NCBI RefSeq assembly: GCF_004366795.1
Contig: NZ_SORF01000001.1
Span: 372,001-436,000, forward strand
Direction of reading: 5' to 3'
DNA: 64,000 nt
Source: Alicyclobacillus sacchari
GTDB taxonomy: Bacteria; Bacillota; Bacilli; Alicyclobacillales; Alicyclobacillaceae
This document shows, one piece after another, positions 1 to 8,881 of this stretch. Within the stretch, counting starts at the first letter, position 1; every line of letters begins with the position of its first letter. Position numbers and translations under genes: made by a program. The notes beneath the pieces are model-generated. The model saw only the letters and a list, made by a program, of their open reading frames with translations, had not been told where the DNA came from and did no database searches.

Positions 1-78
1 TCAAGGCTAGGGTGTCCAAACGATACGAAAATTGATCGGCCGCTAAAACGAATTCGCTCTAGAACAATATGGAATGCA

Positions 79-105
79 AAACCCACGGCGAATCGCCGTG
101 GGTTT
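79..105. terminator. Hairpin terminator after threonine aldolase
   Basis: A 12-bp perfect stem (AAACCCACGGCG with CGCCGTGGGTTT) and a 3-base loop lie about 40 bases beyond the stop of the minus-strand threonine aldolase gene. Read on the minus strand the stem is followed by a short T-rich stretch, as in an intrinsic terminator. No gene is visible in bases 1-142. Confidence 0.75.
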
Positions 106-142
106 GTTGTGTAGCACCGGCCAAAAGCAGCAGTTGCTGCCG

Positions 143-1192
143 TCAGGCTGCGCCAAACTCCTTGATTGTCTCGTGGATTCTGTCGACCGCCGTCTCGACC
201 TCGGCTTGACTGACGTCTTTGTGCGTCACAAAGCGTACGGTGCGAGGGCCGAAAGCGGTAGCCAACACGCCGTTTTTGGCGAGCTCCGCAATGAACGCAT
301 CGGCCGTCGTGTGCGCATCGGTGAGCTCAGCAAGGACAATATTCGTTTGAACTGTATCCAACTTGACCGCGATCCCTTGCATATTGGCGAGTCGCTCCGC
401 CAACAACTTCGCATTCGCATGATCTTCCGCCAGGCGTTCCACCATATTCGTCAAAGCCCAGATGCAAGGTGCAGCCAATACACCCGCCTGCCGCAACCCA
501 CCGCCAAGGCGCTTTCGCCAGACCCGAGCGCGATCGATCATGCTCCACGAACCGACCACAACCGACCCAACAGGTGCGCCCAACCCTTTGGACAAACAGA
601 ACTGCAACGAATCGACGTGGCTGGCCCACGTTCGTTCATCAATTCCGGACGCGACAACCGCGTTCCAGATACGCGCACCATCCATATGCAGCGGCACCCC
701 TGCCTCGCGCGCAACGCTCGCCGTCGCCTGCAGAATCTCGATTGGCAACACCGTGCCTCCTGCCCGATTATGCGTGTTCTCGACGCAGATGAGTCCTGTC
801 CTAGGTTGATGAATGTCGCGGGGACGGATGGCCCTGCGCACCTCCTCCGGATCCATGGCCCCCATGCGTCCGGCGATGGGCCGTGCCTGCGCCCCTGCGA
901 TCACGCTGATCCCTGCGACCTCATAGTAAAATACGTGCGATTCGGCCTCGACAATGACCTCATCACCGCGTTCCGCCCATGCGGCAATGGCGACCTGGTT
1001 GCCTTGTGTGCCACTTGTGACAAACAGGGCCGCTTCCTTTCCGAATATGTCTGCGGCCAATTCTTCCAGCCTGCGAACCGTCGGGTCTTCTCCGTATACG
1101 TCATCGCCCACCTCGGCCTTGGCCATGAGCCGGCGCATCTGCTCGGTAGGCTGTGTCACCGTGTCGCTCCGCAAATCGATTCGCTTTCCCAT
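143..1192 (-). CDS. ltaE: Low-specificity L-threonine aldolase
   Basis: PLP-dependent cytosolic enzyme that cleaves threonine/allo-threonine to glycine and acetaldehyde. The 349-residue protein opens with the family signature RSDTVTQPT and GDDVYGEDPTV, carries the glycine-rich TSGTQGNQVA segment and the HMDGARIWNA motif, and has the PLP-binding lysine in LSKGLGAPVGS. The ATG at 1192 is chosen because the homologous N-terminus starts there (MGKRIDLRSDT) with a GGAGTGATGTGAGG ribosome-binding region just upstream; the reading frame stays open further but into the preceding gene. It lies 35 bases downstream of the penicillin-binding protein gene, so the two are probably cotranscribed, and a hairpin terminator follows. 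Length and motifs are normal for the family. Confidence 0.92.
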   Translation of the reverse strand: MGKRIDLRSDTVTQPTEQMRRLMAKAEVGDDVYGEDPTVRRLEELAADIFGKEAALFVTSGTQGNQVAIAAWAERGDEVIVEAESHVFYYEVAGISVIAGAQARPIAGRMGAMDPEEVRRAIRPRDIHQPRTGLICVENTHNRAGGTVLPIEILQATASVAREAGVPLHMDGARIWNAVVASGIDERTWASHVDSLQFCLSKGLGAPVGSVVVGSWSMIDRARVWRKRLGGGLRQAGVLAAPCIWALTNMVERLAEDHANAKLLAERLANMQGIAVKLDTVQTNIVLAELTDAHTTADAFIAELAKNGVLATAFGPRTVRFVTHKDVSQAEVETAVDRIHETIKEFGAA

Positions 1193-1227
1193 CCTCACAT
1201 CACTCCGTATTGATCTTGTTCCCTTGA

Positions 1228-3321
1228 TCAGTGACTCTGCTCCGGCAACGTGTAAGCCGACGAAGATTTCCAATTTGCTGGGATCGCCGTACTCGTCCAG
1301 CCGCTCTTTGGCATGAACGGTTCGTGGTGTTCATTGAAGTAAGCATCGAGCATCTGCCGAGCGATGACGGCTGAAAACTGAGCGCCATAACCACCGCCTG
1401 GAGCCATCACGGCAATGGCGACTTGCGGATCATCGAGTGGCGCATAGCATATAAACACCGAGTTGTCGGTCGGCTTACCGCCCAGATAAATCTGCGCCGT
1501 GCCCGTCTTTCCGGCCACCTGGTATGGTGCACCAGCAAATGCAGAATACGCTGTTCCACTTGGGTTGGACGTCACACCATACATGCCCTGCTTAACCAAG
1601 TTCCACTGCCAACTGGCCGCCTGCACTTTCCCCTGAACTTGCGGTTTTACCGACTGCAATGGCTTCGCCCCAGAACTCGGCGTGCCGTTTTCCGTAAAGA
1701 CGTTTTCGAGCAAATGCGGCTTCAAGCGCAGCCCCTGATCCGCCAACGTCATCGCGTACTCCGCAAGCTGCATGGGCGTGAACTGCTGCGACTGGCCGAT
1801 GGCGGCGTCTGCCAAGCTGGCTGGCGATCCGTAGTTGACATACTTCCCGGTCTTCGCCACCGAAGCCTCACTTGCCTTCAGGTTGTACGGCACTTGACTA
1901 TTTCCCTGTGTATAGTCCTCGACATAGAACCGTCCAGCTGCTTCATATGGCAAGTCTACGCCTGTCGGATAGCCGAGCCCAAAGTCGACCTCACCCTGAA
2001 ACAGTTGATTGATACCTTTTGCGAAGTCGGTGTTGAGATAGTTTTGGAAGCTGCCAGCAGTCGGAGGATAGCCGCCGCCGCTCGACGTGCTGCTGCCAAA
2101 CCATTGACCCAGCCATAGACCCACTTGATAAAAGAACACGTCACTGGATACGGTGATGGCCTCAATCGGATTGACACCGCCAAAAGCAAAACCTTCGTCT
2201 TCATTTTTCCGGGACGTACCAATGTAGATATAGCCATCGTCTTCGATGATGGTATTCGGCTTGACCACGCCAGCCTTCAGGGCTGTGATGAGATTGGCCG
2301 GCTTCACCGTCGATCCCGGATAATTGTACATCCCGATAGCATTGTTCATCTGAGCGCCGGAGGTGCTCAAGTAATTCGCATGTTGACCAAGCGTACCGGT
2401 CGTATACCAATTCGGGTCCAGGTACGGATAGCTGACCATCGCAATCACGCCGCCCGTTTTCACATTCAGCATCACGGCGGCCGCATTCTCGACATTGTTC
2501 TTATTGCTGTTGCTATTGATCATGTTTTGCATGATCATTTGCGCTTCTGCTTGTTCATGGCCATCAAGGGTCAATTGAATGTTGTCGCCGTCTTGTGGTG
2601 CAATTTCCCCGACGCTGCCAATGGCATTTCCAGCGCTGTTGATAGCAACCAATTCGTAGCCAGGCTTGCCCTGTAAAATCGATTCATACTCCTGCTCGAT
2701 ACCTGTTTCGCCGACCTTTTGGCTATATAGATATCCTTTGTACTGATTCACGTTTTCCGCCGTGATCGCACCTACATAGCCGAGAACCTGACCAGCGAGA
2801 TCGCCATTCGGGTACTGCCGCTGATATTCCTGAATGACCTGTACGCCAGGAAGCTGCGACTGGTGCTCCACGACAAACGCAACCTGCGCGTCGGTCACGT
2901 TGTTCGCGAGCGTCACCTGAATCGTACCCGTGTCGCTGTTCATCGTTTGATACAGGTTCGCCGCCGTCGTTTGTAACACAGGTGCCAACACGCGCGCCAC
3001 CTGATGGTACGTCGCGTCACTGACGGTGGAATAGCGATTGAGCACGATGCTCATCGTGGGTTTGTCCCATGCGAGCACCTGCCCATTGGCATCGTAGATC
3101 CAGCCGCGCTGTGGCAATATGGGGATTCTCGCCATTTGTGTCGTCAATTCCGCCTGGCGGAACGATTGTCCTTTCGCGACTTGTACGTACCCTGCACGTA
3201 GCACGAGCGATGTGAATGACAAAAACACGATCCCGTAGACCACGTTCGTTCGAAACGCGCGGCGCCGGCGCCGCTTCTCTTCGTCCGTCAGCTGTTCTTG
3301 TTTATCCTTCCATTTTCTCAT
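1228..3321 (-). CDS. mrdA: Class B penicillin-binding protein 2 (elongation-type transpeptidase)
   Basis: Membrane-anchored D,D-transpeptidase that cross-links peptidoglycan, most likely partnering the elongasome (PBP2/MrdA group) rather than division. After a highly charged cytoplasmic tail (residues 1-25) there is one membrane anchor (about 25-45), then a dimerisation domain (about 60-240) and the transpeptidase domain. Its active-site motifs are visible: STVK at 337-340 (nucleophilic serine), SSD at 392-394 in the SxN position, and KTGT at 605-608. At 697 residues the size is typical of class B enzymes. The ATG at 3321 has GGGGTTGTG upstream. The SxN triad reads SSD instead of the usual SxN, a common drift in this group. 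Assignment to PBP2 rather than another class B paralogue is by overall architecture only. Confidence 0.85.
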   Translation of the reverse strand: MRKWKDKQEQLTDEEKRRRRRAFRTNVVYGIVFLSFTSLVLRAGYVQVAKGQSFRQAELTTQMARIPILPQRGWIYDANGQVLAWDKPTMSIVLNRYSTVSDATYHQVARVLAPVLQTTAANLYQTMNSDTGTIQVTLANNVTDAQVAFVVEHQSQLPGVQVIQEYQRQYPNGDLAGQVLGYVGAITAENVNQYKGYLYSQKVGETGIEQEYESILQGKPGYELVAINSAGNAIGSVGEIAPQDGDNIQLTLDGHEQAEAQMIMQNMINSNSNKNNVENAAAVMLNVKTGGVIAMVSYPYLDPNWYTTGTLGQHANYLSTSGAQMNNAIGMYNYPGSTVKPANLITALKAGVVKPNTIIEDDGYIYIGTSRKNEDEGFAFGGVNPIEAITVSSDVFFYQVGLWLGQWFGSSTSSGGGYPPTAGSFQNYLNTDFAKGINQLFQGEVDFGLGYPTGVDLPYEAAGRFYVEDYTQGNSQVPYNLKASEASVAKTGKYVNYGSPASLADAAIGQSQQFTPMQLAEYAMTLADQGLRLKPHLLENVFTENGTPSSGAKPLQSVKPQVQGKVQAASWQWNLVKQGMYGVTSNPSGTAYSAFAGAPYQVAGKTGTAQIYLGGKPTDNSVFICYAPLDDPQVAIAVMAPGGGYGAQFSAVIARQMLDAYFNEHHEPFMPKSGWTSTAIPANWKSSSAYTLPEQSH

Positions 3322-3507
3322 TGCACAACCCCAACGCTGAATAATGTATCATCTCGCGCAACTATGGACAGCAAAGCCGAGCAACAGAGGTGCACTTGGA
3401 CATATAATAAGACTGACAGAGCAACACATCCCACTTTCTTGTCGACGCCTAACGACTAGATTACCATAAATGAAAACAGACAGACGGGGAATGAAGGGGA
3501 CTGGTCT

Positions 3508-4719
3508 ATGTTTTCAGATTATGCACAGACCTGGCTATCCATCCTCCAGACACTGCACTGGCACGCTGTGATTCCCGCCGTGGTGGCAGCCGTTTGGACC
3601 TTTATCTTCTTGCGTACCATACCTGACTTGGTCCGCACGCCGCGCCTCAAACAAGTGCGGGGTACTGACGAAGAGCGTTGGACGGCGAAGCACGACCTTG
3701 GCAAAGTCAGCGTGATCGTGGCGGCTCGGGATGAAGCCGAGCGAATTCGGCAAACGGTCGAATCGCTGACGGCACAGACCTATCCGAATATGGAGATCAT
3801 TTTGGTCGATGATCGATCCAGCGACGGGACAGGAGCAGAAATTGATCACCAGGCCGCGCTGGCGGAAAACGTAGTGCCTGTCCACATTATGGAACTGCCG
3901 CGCGGGTGGCTCGGCAAGAACCATGCGCTATATGTCGGATCGAGACAGGCCAGTGGCGATTGGCTCTTGTTCGCGGATGCAGATGTGTATTTCTATCCAG
4001 ATGCCATCGAACGCGCCATGCAGTATGTACATACGCACAAGCTTCAGCATTTGACCGTCGCCCCGCGCTTGATTGCTACGGGCTACTGGCTGCGCATGCT
4101 GACCGCCATGTACATCTTCAACTACGTTCTCTTCAAGCGCCCACAGAGCGCGTATCGCAGGCGCGCACGGGCGCATGCGGGAATTGGAGCATTCAACCTG
4201 GTTGCACGCCGCGCATATGAGGAGAGTGGCACGCACCAGGCAATTGCGTTGCGCCCTGACGACGATTTGTATCTCGGCAAGCAAATCAAACAACACGGCT
4301 TCCGGCAACGGTTTGTCGTCGCGCAACAATGTATTGAGATTGAATGGTACCCAGATTTATCGTCGATGATAGTGGGAATGGAAAAAGCGCCGCTTCCAGC
4401 CTTTCGCTATTCGGCGCTGTTGCTCTGTCTGAGCATGGTCTTGATGATGGCGTTATACAGCGTGCCGTTTGTCGGGGCGGTTGTAGGACCTGGTTGGTAC
4501 CGTCTGTTGTATGGCTATGCGTTGCTCCTCATGTGCATCCTGTACGAATTGCATGCGGCCTTTTTAAAGCTGCCGAAGCACCAGTTTCTCATTTTGCCTG
4601 TCGGAATGCTTCTTTACAGCTATGCGTTTATCCGATCCGCAGTTCTGGCCGTTCGCCGAGGCGGTCTGATGTGGCGCGACACATTCTACACGCTGCGCGA
4701 ACTCCGCCGGGGCCTGTGA
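3508..4719 (+). CDS. Family 2 glycosyltransferase, HpnB/CrtQ-like, membrane-bound
   Basis: A 403-residue GT2-fold protein. An N-terminal membrane segment (about 18-38) precedes the nucleotide-sugar domain, with VIVAARDEAERI, DDRSSDGTG at 101-109 and the metal-binding FADADVYF at 155-162. RPDDDLYLGKQIKQ near residue 250 is the acceptor-side ED/DD region. Three or four hydrophobic helices close the protein (about 300-380). This arrangement matches the hopanoid-associated HpnB and carotenoid-glycosyltransferase CrtQ groups, so a lipid acceptor is likely but not proven. The ATG at 3508 follows a GGGGA ribosome-binding site. It is monocistronic, divergent from the PBP gene, and ends at a strong hairpin. 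A link to the hopanoid cluster 9 kb away is inference from family only. Confidence 0.75.
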   Translation: MFSDYAQTWLSILQTLHWHAVIPAVVAAVWTFIFLRTIPDLVRTPRLKQVRGTDEERWTAKHDLGKVSVIVAARDEAERIRQTVESLTAQTYPNMEIILVDDRSSDGTGAEIDHQAALAENVVPVHIMELPRGWLGKNHALYVGSRQASGDWLLFADADVYFYPDAIERAMQYVHTHKLQHLTVAPRLIATGYWLRMLTAMYIFNYVLFKRPQSAYRRRARAHAGIGAFNLVARRAYEESGTHQAIALRPDDDLYLGKQIKQHGFRQRFVVAQQCIEIEWYPDLSSMIVGMEKAPLPAFRYSALLLCLSMVLMMALYSVPFVGAVVGPGWYRLLYGYALLLMCILYELHAAFLKLPKHQFLILPVGMLLYSYAFIRSAVLAVRRGGLMWRDTFYTLRELRRGL

Positions 4720-4759
4720 CCCCATACGAAGAGCCCGCCTCGTCACAGCATCGCCTATT

Positions 4760-4803
4760 ATGCAAAACAAGGTGCGCCCCAAGCGGCACACCTTGTTTTG
4801 CAT
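4760..4803. terminator. Bidirectional terminator between convergent genes
   Basis: A 15-bp perfect inverted repeat (ATGCAAAACAAGGTG / CACCTTGTTTTGCAT) with a 14-base loop sits between the convergent glycosyltransferase (+) and NlpC/P60 (-) genes. The base of the stem carries A-runs/T-runs in both directions, so it can stop transcription from both sides. Confidence 0.8.
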
Positions 4804-4817
4804 GGTATCGCGAAAAA

Positions 4818-5987
4818 TCAATGCGTGATGTAACGACGAGCTCCGATGTACTTGGGTCCCCAGTAGGAATTGAACACGCTGTCGATGGACACGCCCATGT
4901 CCTGAGAGTCAATCATCAGCCCATTGCCAATATAAATACCGACGTGAGACGCTCCTGGCGCATACGTGCTAAAGAAGACCAAATCACCCGGCTGCAGATC
5001 GTTTTGACTCACAGGCACACCGGCCGCAAATTGTTCTTCCGAAGTGCGGCTGATATAGACGCCAAAATGAGCAAACACGTATTGTGTAAATCCTGAGCAG
5101 TCGAATCCGCTGGGCGATGTCCCTCCCCACACATACGGCGTACCGAGAAACTGCTCCGCATAGCCAATAATGGAGTTCGGATCCGCTGGTACCAATGCTG
5201 CCTGTTGCTGCTGAACATATTGAGGGTTGCTCTCCTGCTGCTCAGCAGCCTGCGTTGCAGCCTGAATTGCCTGAATATCCGACTGGGTCAACTGAATTTG
5301 ACTCTCGAGAAGCCCCTGCTGTTTCTTCCCACTTTGGATGTCAGCCTCAACGACGGCTAAATTGCGCTGCTTCTCACCTTTGAGAGCCTCGTCTGTCGCC
5401 TGCAAGGCCTGTAACTGAGCCTCAACCTGCGCAACTTGATTTTCTGAGGCTTTGACTTCGTCTTGTTTCTGAACGATGGCTTGCTGAAGGGTCTTTACAG
5501 ACTGCACAACTTGATTCTGGGTCTTCGATACGACAGATAAATCATAGAGGCGAGAGAGAAAGTCCGTAAAACTCGTGGCATTAAATAGAACCTCTAAGTA
5601 TGAAACATTGCCATCCTCGTATTCACTGCGGACGATCTGGGCGAGCTCATTTTGATCCGTTTCCAGCTCTTGTTGATTCTGCGCCAACTGAATACCCAGT
5701 TGATGCTCCTGCGCCCGCAACGATGCCATGCGCGCATGATTCGTCTCAATCTGCAATTCTACGGTATGTATCGAATTATCAAAGGTGGCGATGGCATTTT
5801 TAAGGGCTAATTCCTTGACTGCGTCCGACTGAACCTGTTGTTCCACGCTGCTCTTTTCACTTTGCAACTGCGACAGCTTTTGCTGATCTTCAGCCAGTGA
5901 ATTCGCATATGCAGCCCTCGGAAACAACGCAAACGACAACGCAACAATTGCAGAGACACCCAACATCCATTTTGACTTATTCTGCAT
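4818..5987 (-). CDS. Secreted coiled-coil NlpC/P60 peptidoglycan hydrolase
   Basis: Extracellular D,L-endopeptidase of the CwlO/PcsB architecture. Residues 1-29 are a Sec signal peptide ending PRAAYANS. Residues 30-250 are a long Gln/Glu-rich coiled coil, and 270-389 form the NlpC/P60 domain. The catalytic cysteine is C297 in GFDCSGF and the histidine H348 in GASHVGIYIG. CwlO-type enzymes cleave the gamma-D-Glu-DAP bond during cell elongation and are usually controlled through the coiled coil by FtsEX; no ftsEX is in this window, so that partner is inference. The ATG at 5987 is preceded by GTGAGGAG. 389 residues is within the family range. The gene appears monocistronic. Confidence 0.9.
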   Translation of the reverse strand: MQNKSKWMLGVSAIVALSFALFPRAAYANSLAEDQQKLSQLQSEKSSVEQQVQSDAVKELALKNAIATFDNSIHTVELQIETNHARMASLRAQEHQLGIQLAQNQQELETDQNELAQIVRSEYEDGNVSYLEVLFNATSFTDFLSRLYDLSVVSKTQNQVVQSVKTLQQAIVQKQDEVKASENQVAQVEAQLQALQATDEALKGEKQRNLAVVEADIQSGKKQQGLLESQIQLTQSDIQAIQAATQAAEQQESNPQYVQQQQAALVPADPNSIIGYAEQFLGTPYVWGGTSPSGFDCSGFTQYVFAHFGVYISRTSEEQFAAGVPVSQNDLQPGDLVFFSTYAPGASHVGIYIGNGLMIDSQDMGVSIDSVFNSYWGPKYIGARRYITH

Positions 5988-6350
5988 ATTCGCTCCTCAC
6001 TGCCAACATGGTGATAGAATTCTATGACGGCCGTCACCGGCGCAATTCCAACAACAAAACTGCGTTTCTAGCCTAATTCGACAAGTTATTCAAAAATCCT
6101 GCCGCAAAAATCGATGACATTTGCTTTCTTTTTTTTTTGCTACGATAAACCGATGCCCACCAGTGAATGCCGTTTCATTTTGACCTTTTTTTGAGATACA
6201 ATGTTGCTCATCATGAGTGTAGGTGCTATGCACCAGTTCACACCGCTGTCAGGAGCCTGAAACTTCAACACGTTTTCAATGCAAGCCAGTTATGCTGTGC
6301 AAGACTGAATTCACCCAAATAACATGAGAATCTCAGGAGTGTGAACCCTG
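5988..6350. other. 363-bp divergent intergenic region
   Basis: Separates the NlpC/P60 gene (-) from comA (+). It holds a sigma-E-like promoter (see 6175-6202), a 10-T run at 6129-6138, and an approximately 140-base comA leader with an AGGAG ribosome-binding site at 6334-6338. No open reading frame or strong hairpin was seen. Confidence 0.6.
6175..6202 (+). promoter_or_regulatory. Sigma-E-like sporulation promoter of comA-VOC
   Basis: TCATTTT (6175-6181), 13 bases, then GATACAAT (6195-6202). The Bacillus mother-cell sigma-E consensus is roughly kmATATT, 13-15 bases, CATACAnT, so the match is 6/7 and 7/8. A housekeeping promoter would need an 11-base spacer here, which is too short. Predicted start is near 6209, giving a leader of about 140 bases. 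Confidence 0.55.
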
Positions 6351-7127
6351 ATGTCAGGTACGTTAGAAGTCGGCTTGCGGCTGCCTTCCCGCGCCGTGAA
6401 ACCCCGACTGAGCGGGTTGACCATCGTGATCGACAACGGTGTGCCGCTCCGCCACTTTGAAGATGTCATGGAAAGTGCCTCAGATTTGGTCGATCTCGTC
6501 AAATTCGGATGGGGAACGTCGCTTGTCACACCGCGGCTCGTCGAAAAGATCGCATGTTTACGCAGATTGGGCATCGATTACTTTTTTGGCGGAACGTTAT
6601 TCGAAAAATTTTATGTGCAGAATCAACTTGAAGCCTATGAGGAGTTCTGTAAACGCCACGAATGCAACTACGTGGAAATTTCCAACGGTACCGTGCCTAT
6701 GACCAATGCAGAGAAATGCGCTTGGATTACGCACTTCTCGGAACGCTTCCAAGTCCTGAGTGAAGTGGGCTACAAAGATGTCAACCAATCACTGATGCTT
6801 CCGCCCAACCGCTGGATTCAGTACATTCAAGAGGATTTCGCAGCAGGCGCCAGGTACGTCATCACCGAAGCCCGCGAGTCCGGTACCAGTGGCATTTGCC
6901 GCGAAAATGGCGAGTTGCGCTTTGGTCTCATTGAAGAAATTCTCGATGCCAACATCGAGATCGACAAACTTGTATTTGAAGCACCCAACAAGTCACTGCA
7001 GACGCACTTTATCGAGAAAGTTGGGAGCAATGTCAATCTCGCAAATGTTCCCTTTGCGGATATTATTCCACTCGAGACCTTGCGGCTTGGACTGCGATCC
7101 GACACCTTCATGTTGTTTGAAAACTGA
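6351..7127 (+). CDS. comA: Phosphosulfolactate synthase (ComA/YitD family)
   Basis: Adds sulfite to phosphoenolpyruvate to give (R)-2-phospho-3-sulfolactate, the first step to coenzyme M in methanogens and to sulfolactate in Bacillus spores. The 258-residue protein spans the whole TIM-barrel family: TIVIDNGVP near the N-terminus, DLVKFGWGTS at about 47-56, FGGTLFEKF at about 79-87, YVEISNGT at about 107-114, and ITEARESGTSGI at about 171-182 with a phosphate-binding look. The ATG at 6351 has AGGAG 12 bases upstream; the nearer GTG is out of frame. It is followed 26 bases on by a VOC protein and preceded by a sigma-E-like promoter, consistent with a spore role. This is not the competence regulator also called ComA. 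Dephosphorylating ComB is not in the window. Confidence 0.88.
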   Translation: MSGTLEVGLRLPSRAVKPRLSGLTIVIDNGVPLRHFEDVMESASDLVDLVKFGWGTSLVTPRLVEKIACLRRLGIDYFFGGTLFEKFYVQNQLEAYEEFCKRHECNYVEISNGTVPMTNAEKCAWITHFSERFQVLSEVGYKDVNQSLMLPPNRWIQYIQEDFAAGARYVITEARESGTSGICRENGELRFGLIEEILDANIEIDKLVFEAPNKSLQTHFIEKVGSNVNLANVPFADIIPLETLRLGLRSDTFMLFEN

Positions 7128-7153
7128 ATTCATGCCATTGAGGAGGACTTTAC

Positions 7154-7552
7154 ATGCGCGATCCCAACAACGTCTTTCACCTTGCCATCCCCGCTCGCGA
7201 TCTCGATGAAACGTACGACTTCTACGTCACCAAGCTCGGGTGTAAGCTCGCACGCCGCTATGCGGATCGCATCACTCTTGATTTTTTTGGTGATCAGGTG
7301 GTTTGCCACCTCTCGGACCATTTCGATCGCGACGTAAACATGTATCCACGTCATTTTGGTATCACCTTTAGGGACAAGCGGCAATTTGACAATCTGTACA
7401 AACTGGCAAAACAGCGCGAACTTCCGTTCTTCCAGGATTTATCCAAGCGTTTCCAAGGCATGATTGAGGAACACGAAATGTTTTTCCTGCGCGATCCATC
7501 CAACAATCTACTGGAGTTCAAGTACTACTATGATGATCGCATGATGTACTGA
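7154..7552 (+). CDS. VOC-superfamily (glyoxalase/dioxygenase-fold) protein
   Basis: A 132-residue single-domain protein of the vicinal-oxygen-chelate fold: two beta-alpha-beta-beta-beta modules (about 5-55 and 65-125). The opening FHLAIPARDLDETYDFYVTKLG and the closing FFLRDPSNNLLEFKYY are diagnostic. Candidate metal ligands are His9 and the Glu of NLLEFK, with His68 in PRHFGITF in the second module. The substrate cannot be read from sequence. It lies 26 bases after comA with its own GAGGAGG ribosome-binding site, so the two are almost certainly cotranscribed. A role in sulfolactate metabolism is inference from position. A short hairpin follows. Confidence 0.8.
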   Translation: MRDPNNVFHLAIPARDLDETYDFYVTKLGCKLARRYADRITLDFFGDQVVCHLSDHFDRDVNMYPRHFGITFRDKRQFDNLYKLAKQRELPFFQDLSKRFQGMIEEHEMFFLRDPSNNLLEFKYYYDDRMMY

Positions 7553-7557
7553 ACAGC

Positions 7558-7582
7558 AGGGCGTCGGCTGGGCTGACGCCCT
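7558..7582. terminator. Hairpin between convergent VOC and gerAB genes
   Basis: An 8-bp stem (AGGGCGTC / GACGCCCT) with a 9-base loop lies in the 28-base gap between the convergent genes and reaches into the gerAB stop codon. There is no T-tract, so termination efficiency is uncertain. Confidence 0.5.
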
Positions 7583-8669
7583 ATGACGCGTGCATCGACC
7601 GTGACCGTTGCATACGCGCCATCAGCAACAAACCTGTGCAAGCGAGCACGGGAATCACGATCCACCAAAGAATGACCATCGACGGCCAGACGTCATTGAC
7701 GCTGATGACTTCCACAGAGGTGTGAAACGCCCAGAACCCAAACACCAGAATCCATGCCCCAACGGCTGGCACGATCGTTCGTGCATCTGCAGCTGGCCAA
7801 ATACGCTGTAAGGCAGAACAGATGACATATAGATTGATGCCAATTTTAATCACAATAGTCGGCAACCACAGCCCGACAATCGGGAGATCAAAGCGATCGA
7901 GAAAGTCGGTGAGCCGAATCTCTCGCACCGCTTCGTACGCTGGGTACATGAAATGGCCGGCCAATGTGCTGCTGAGATTTAACTGGCAGATGATCAGGAC
8001 AAACTCAAGAAACCCACAGGAAACCAATAAGGCGATGCAAGACTGCCGAAAAGTGTAATGCCGATTTGAAAACATGAGAGGCAAAATCATAATATTGCCG
8101 ATGGGATCCAACGCATACCAAATGCCAATCATCGGACGAATCACGCCCTTTTCGAAAAACGGCTGCAAGTACTGCCAACTCAAGTCTGGAATTAAAAGTA
8201 GGCCAGCACACAGAGCAACGACAATAAACAGAGGTATGTACAATTCCGCCATGCGCCCGACGATTTCAATGCCACCTCGCACCATGAACACGCATGTAGC
8301 TACGATGAGCACCGCAATCAGGATGGCTGGCGTTCTAGGCAAAAATACGACGTTGACAAAATCAGTTCCAAGCCGCATATCCTTTGCCATATCGAGCGAT
8401 AACACCAGCACATATCCTGCAACTAAACACTTTCCAAACCAGCCATACCTTTCGACAAAAAGTGTCAATAAGTCTTTGCCTGGATGAGCATGTAACGTGC
8501 GATTGACAAGCCAGAGTATTGCAAGCATGACAAGCGCACACACTGGAACCCCTATCCATGCATCTTGACGAGCTAAACGTAGAATTTGTCCAGGCCAGGT
8601 GACAAGTGTAGCCGAAAACACGTAACAGAGCCCGATAATTACGATTTGGCGAGACGACGTAATTTCCAA
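7581..8669 (-). CDS. gerAB: Spore germination permease, GerAB family
   Basis: Integral inner-membrane subunit of a GerA-type nutrient germinant receptor, an amino-acid-transporter-like fold thought to hold the germinant site. About ten hydrophobic helices are visible along 362 residues, the normal length. The start is taken as TTG at 8669 (giving MEITSSRQIVIIGL, like the usual family N-terminus) because GGGGTG sits six bases upstream; a GTG at 8678 overlapping the previous stop as GTGA is the alternative. The frame is open far upstream, but that stretch overlaps the preceding small gene and resembles no family. It is the last gene of the A-C-D-B operon. The germinant cannot be deduced. Confidence 0.88.
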   Translation of the reverse strand: MEITSSRQIVIIGLCYVFSATLVTWPGQILRLARQDAWIGVPVCALVMLAILWLVNRTLHAHPGKDLLTLFVERYGWFGKCLVAGYVLVLSLDMAKDMRLGTDFVNVVFLPRTPAILIAVLIVATCVFMVRGGIEIVGRMAELYIPLFIVVALCAGLLLIPDLSWQYLQPFFEKGVIRPMIGIWYALDPIGNIMILPLMFSNRHYTFRQSCIALLVSCGFLEFVLIICQLNLSSTLAGHFMYPAYEAVREIRLTDFLDRFDLPIVGLWLPTIVIKIGINLYVICSALQRIWPAADARTIVPAVGAWILVFGFWAFHTSVEVISVNDVWPSMVILWWIVIPVLACTGLLLMARMQRSRSMHAS

Positions 8670-8674
8670 AACAT

Positions 8675-8881
8675 TCACCCCGCAAATGAGAATTTGGGGA
8701 GCCACGCAAACGTCGTGTGTGTGAACATCAGGGTGTTGGAGAGCACCCACATGCCTGCTGCCGACAGCAGACAAACACTGTATATCACGCGCGTGACTCG
8801 ATTGCTCTCTTTCCATTCGCGCCACTGCAGCAGTACTAAACCCGTTACCAAACCCACAGCCTGTGTCATCAATAAGATCAC
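8675..8881 (-). CDS. Small two-helix membrane protein, germination receptor D-subunit type
   Basis: A 68-residue protein with two predicted membrane helices (about 2-18 and 31-54) joined by a basic loop. Small two-helix D-subunit proteins are encoded within or beside many GerA-type operons in Bacillales and modulate receptor function; position and topology match, though I cannot show sequence homology. It starts with GTG overlapping the gerAC stop (GTGA), and its own TGA forms part of the ribosome-binding region of gerAB, so all three are translationally coupled. It is short and easily missed in automatic annotation. Confidence 0.7.
   Translation of the reverse strand: MILLMTQAVGLVTGLVLLQWREWKESNRVTRVIYSVCLLSAAGMWVLSNTLMFTHTTFAWLPKFSFAG

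Noticed and set aside
74-1213. 379-codon plus-strand frame opposite the threonine aldolase
   Set aside because: Arg/His/Cys-rich translation without family motifs and exactly antisense to a well-supported gene.
6180-6202. Housekeeping promoter TTGACC...TACAAT upstream of comA
   Set aside because: The spacer would be 11 bases, too short for the main sigma factor; the sigma-E reading fits better.
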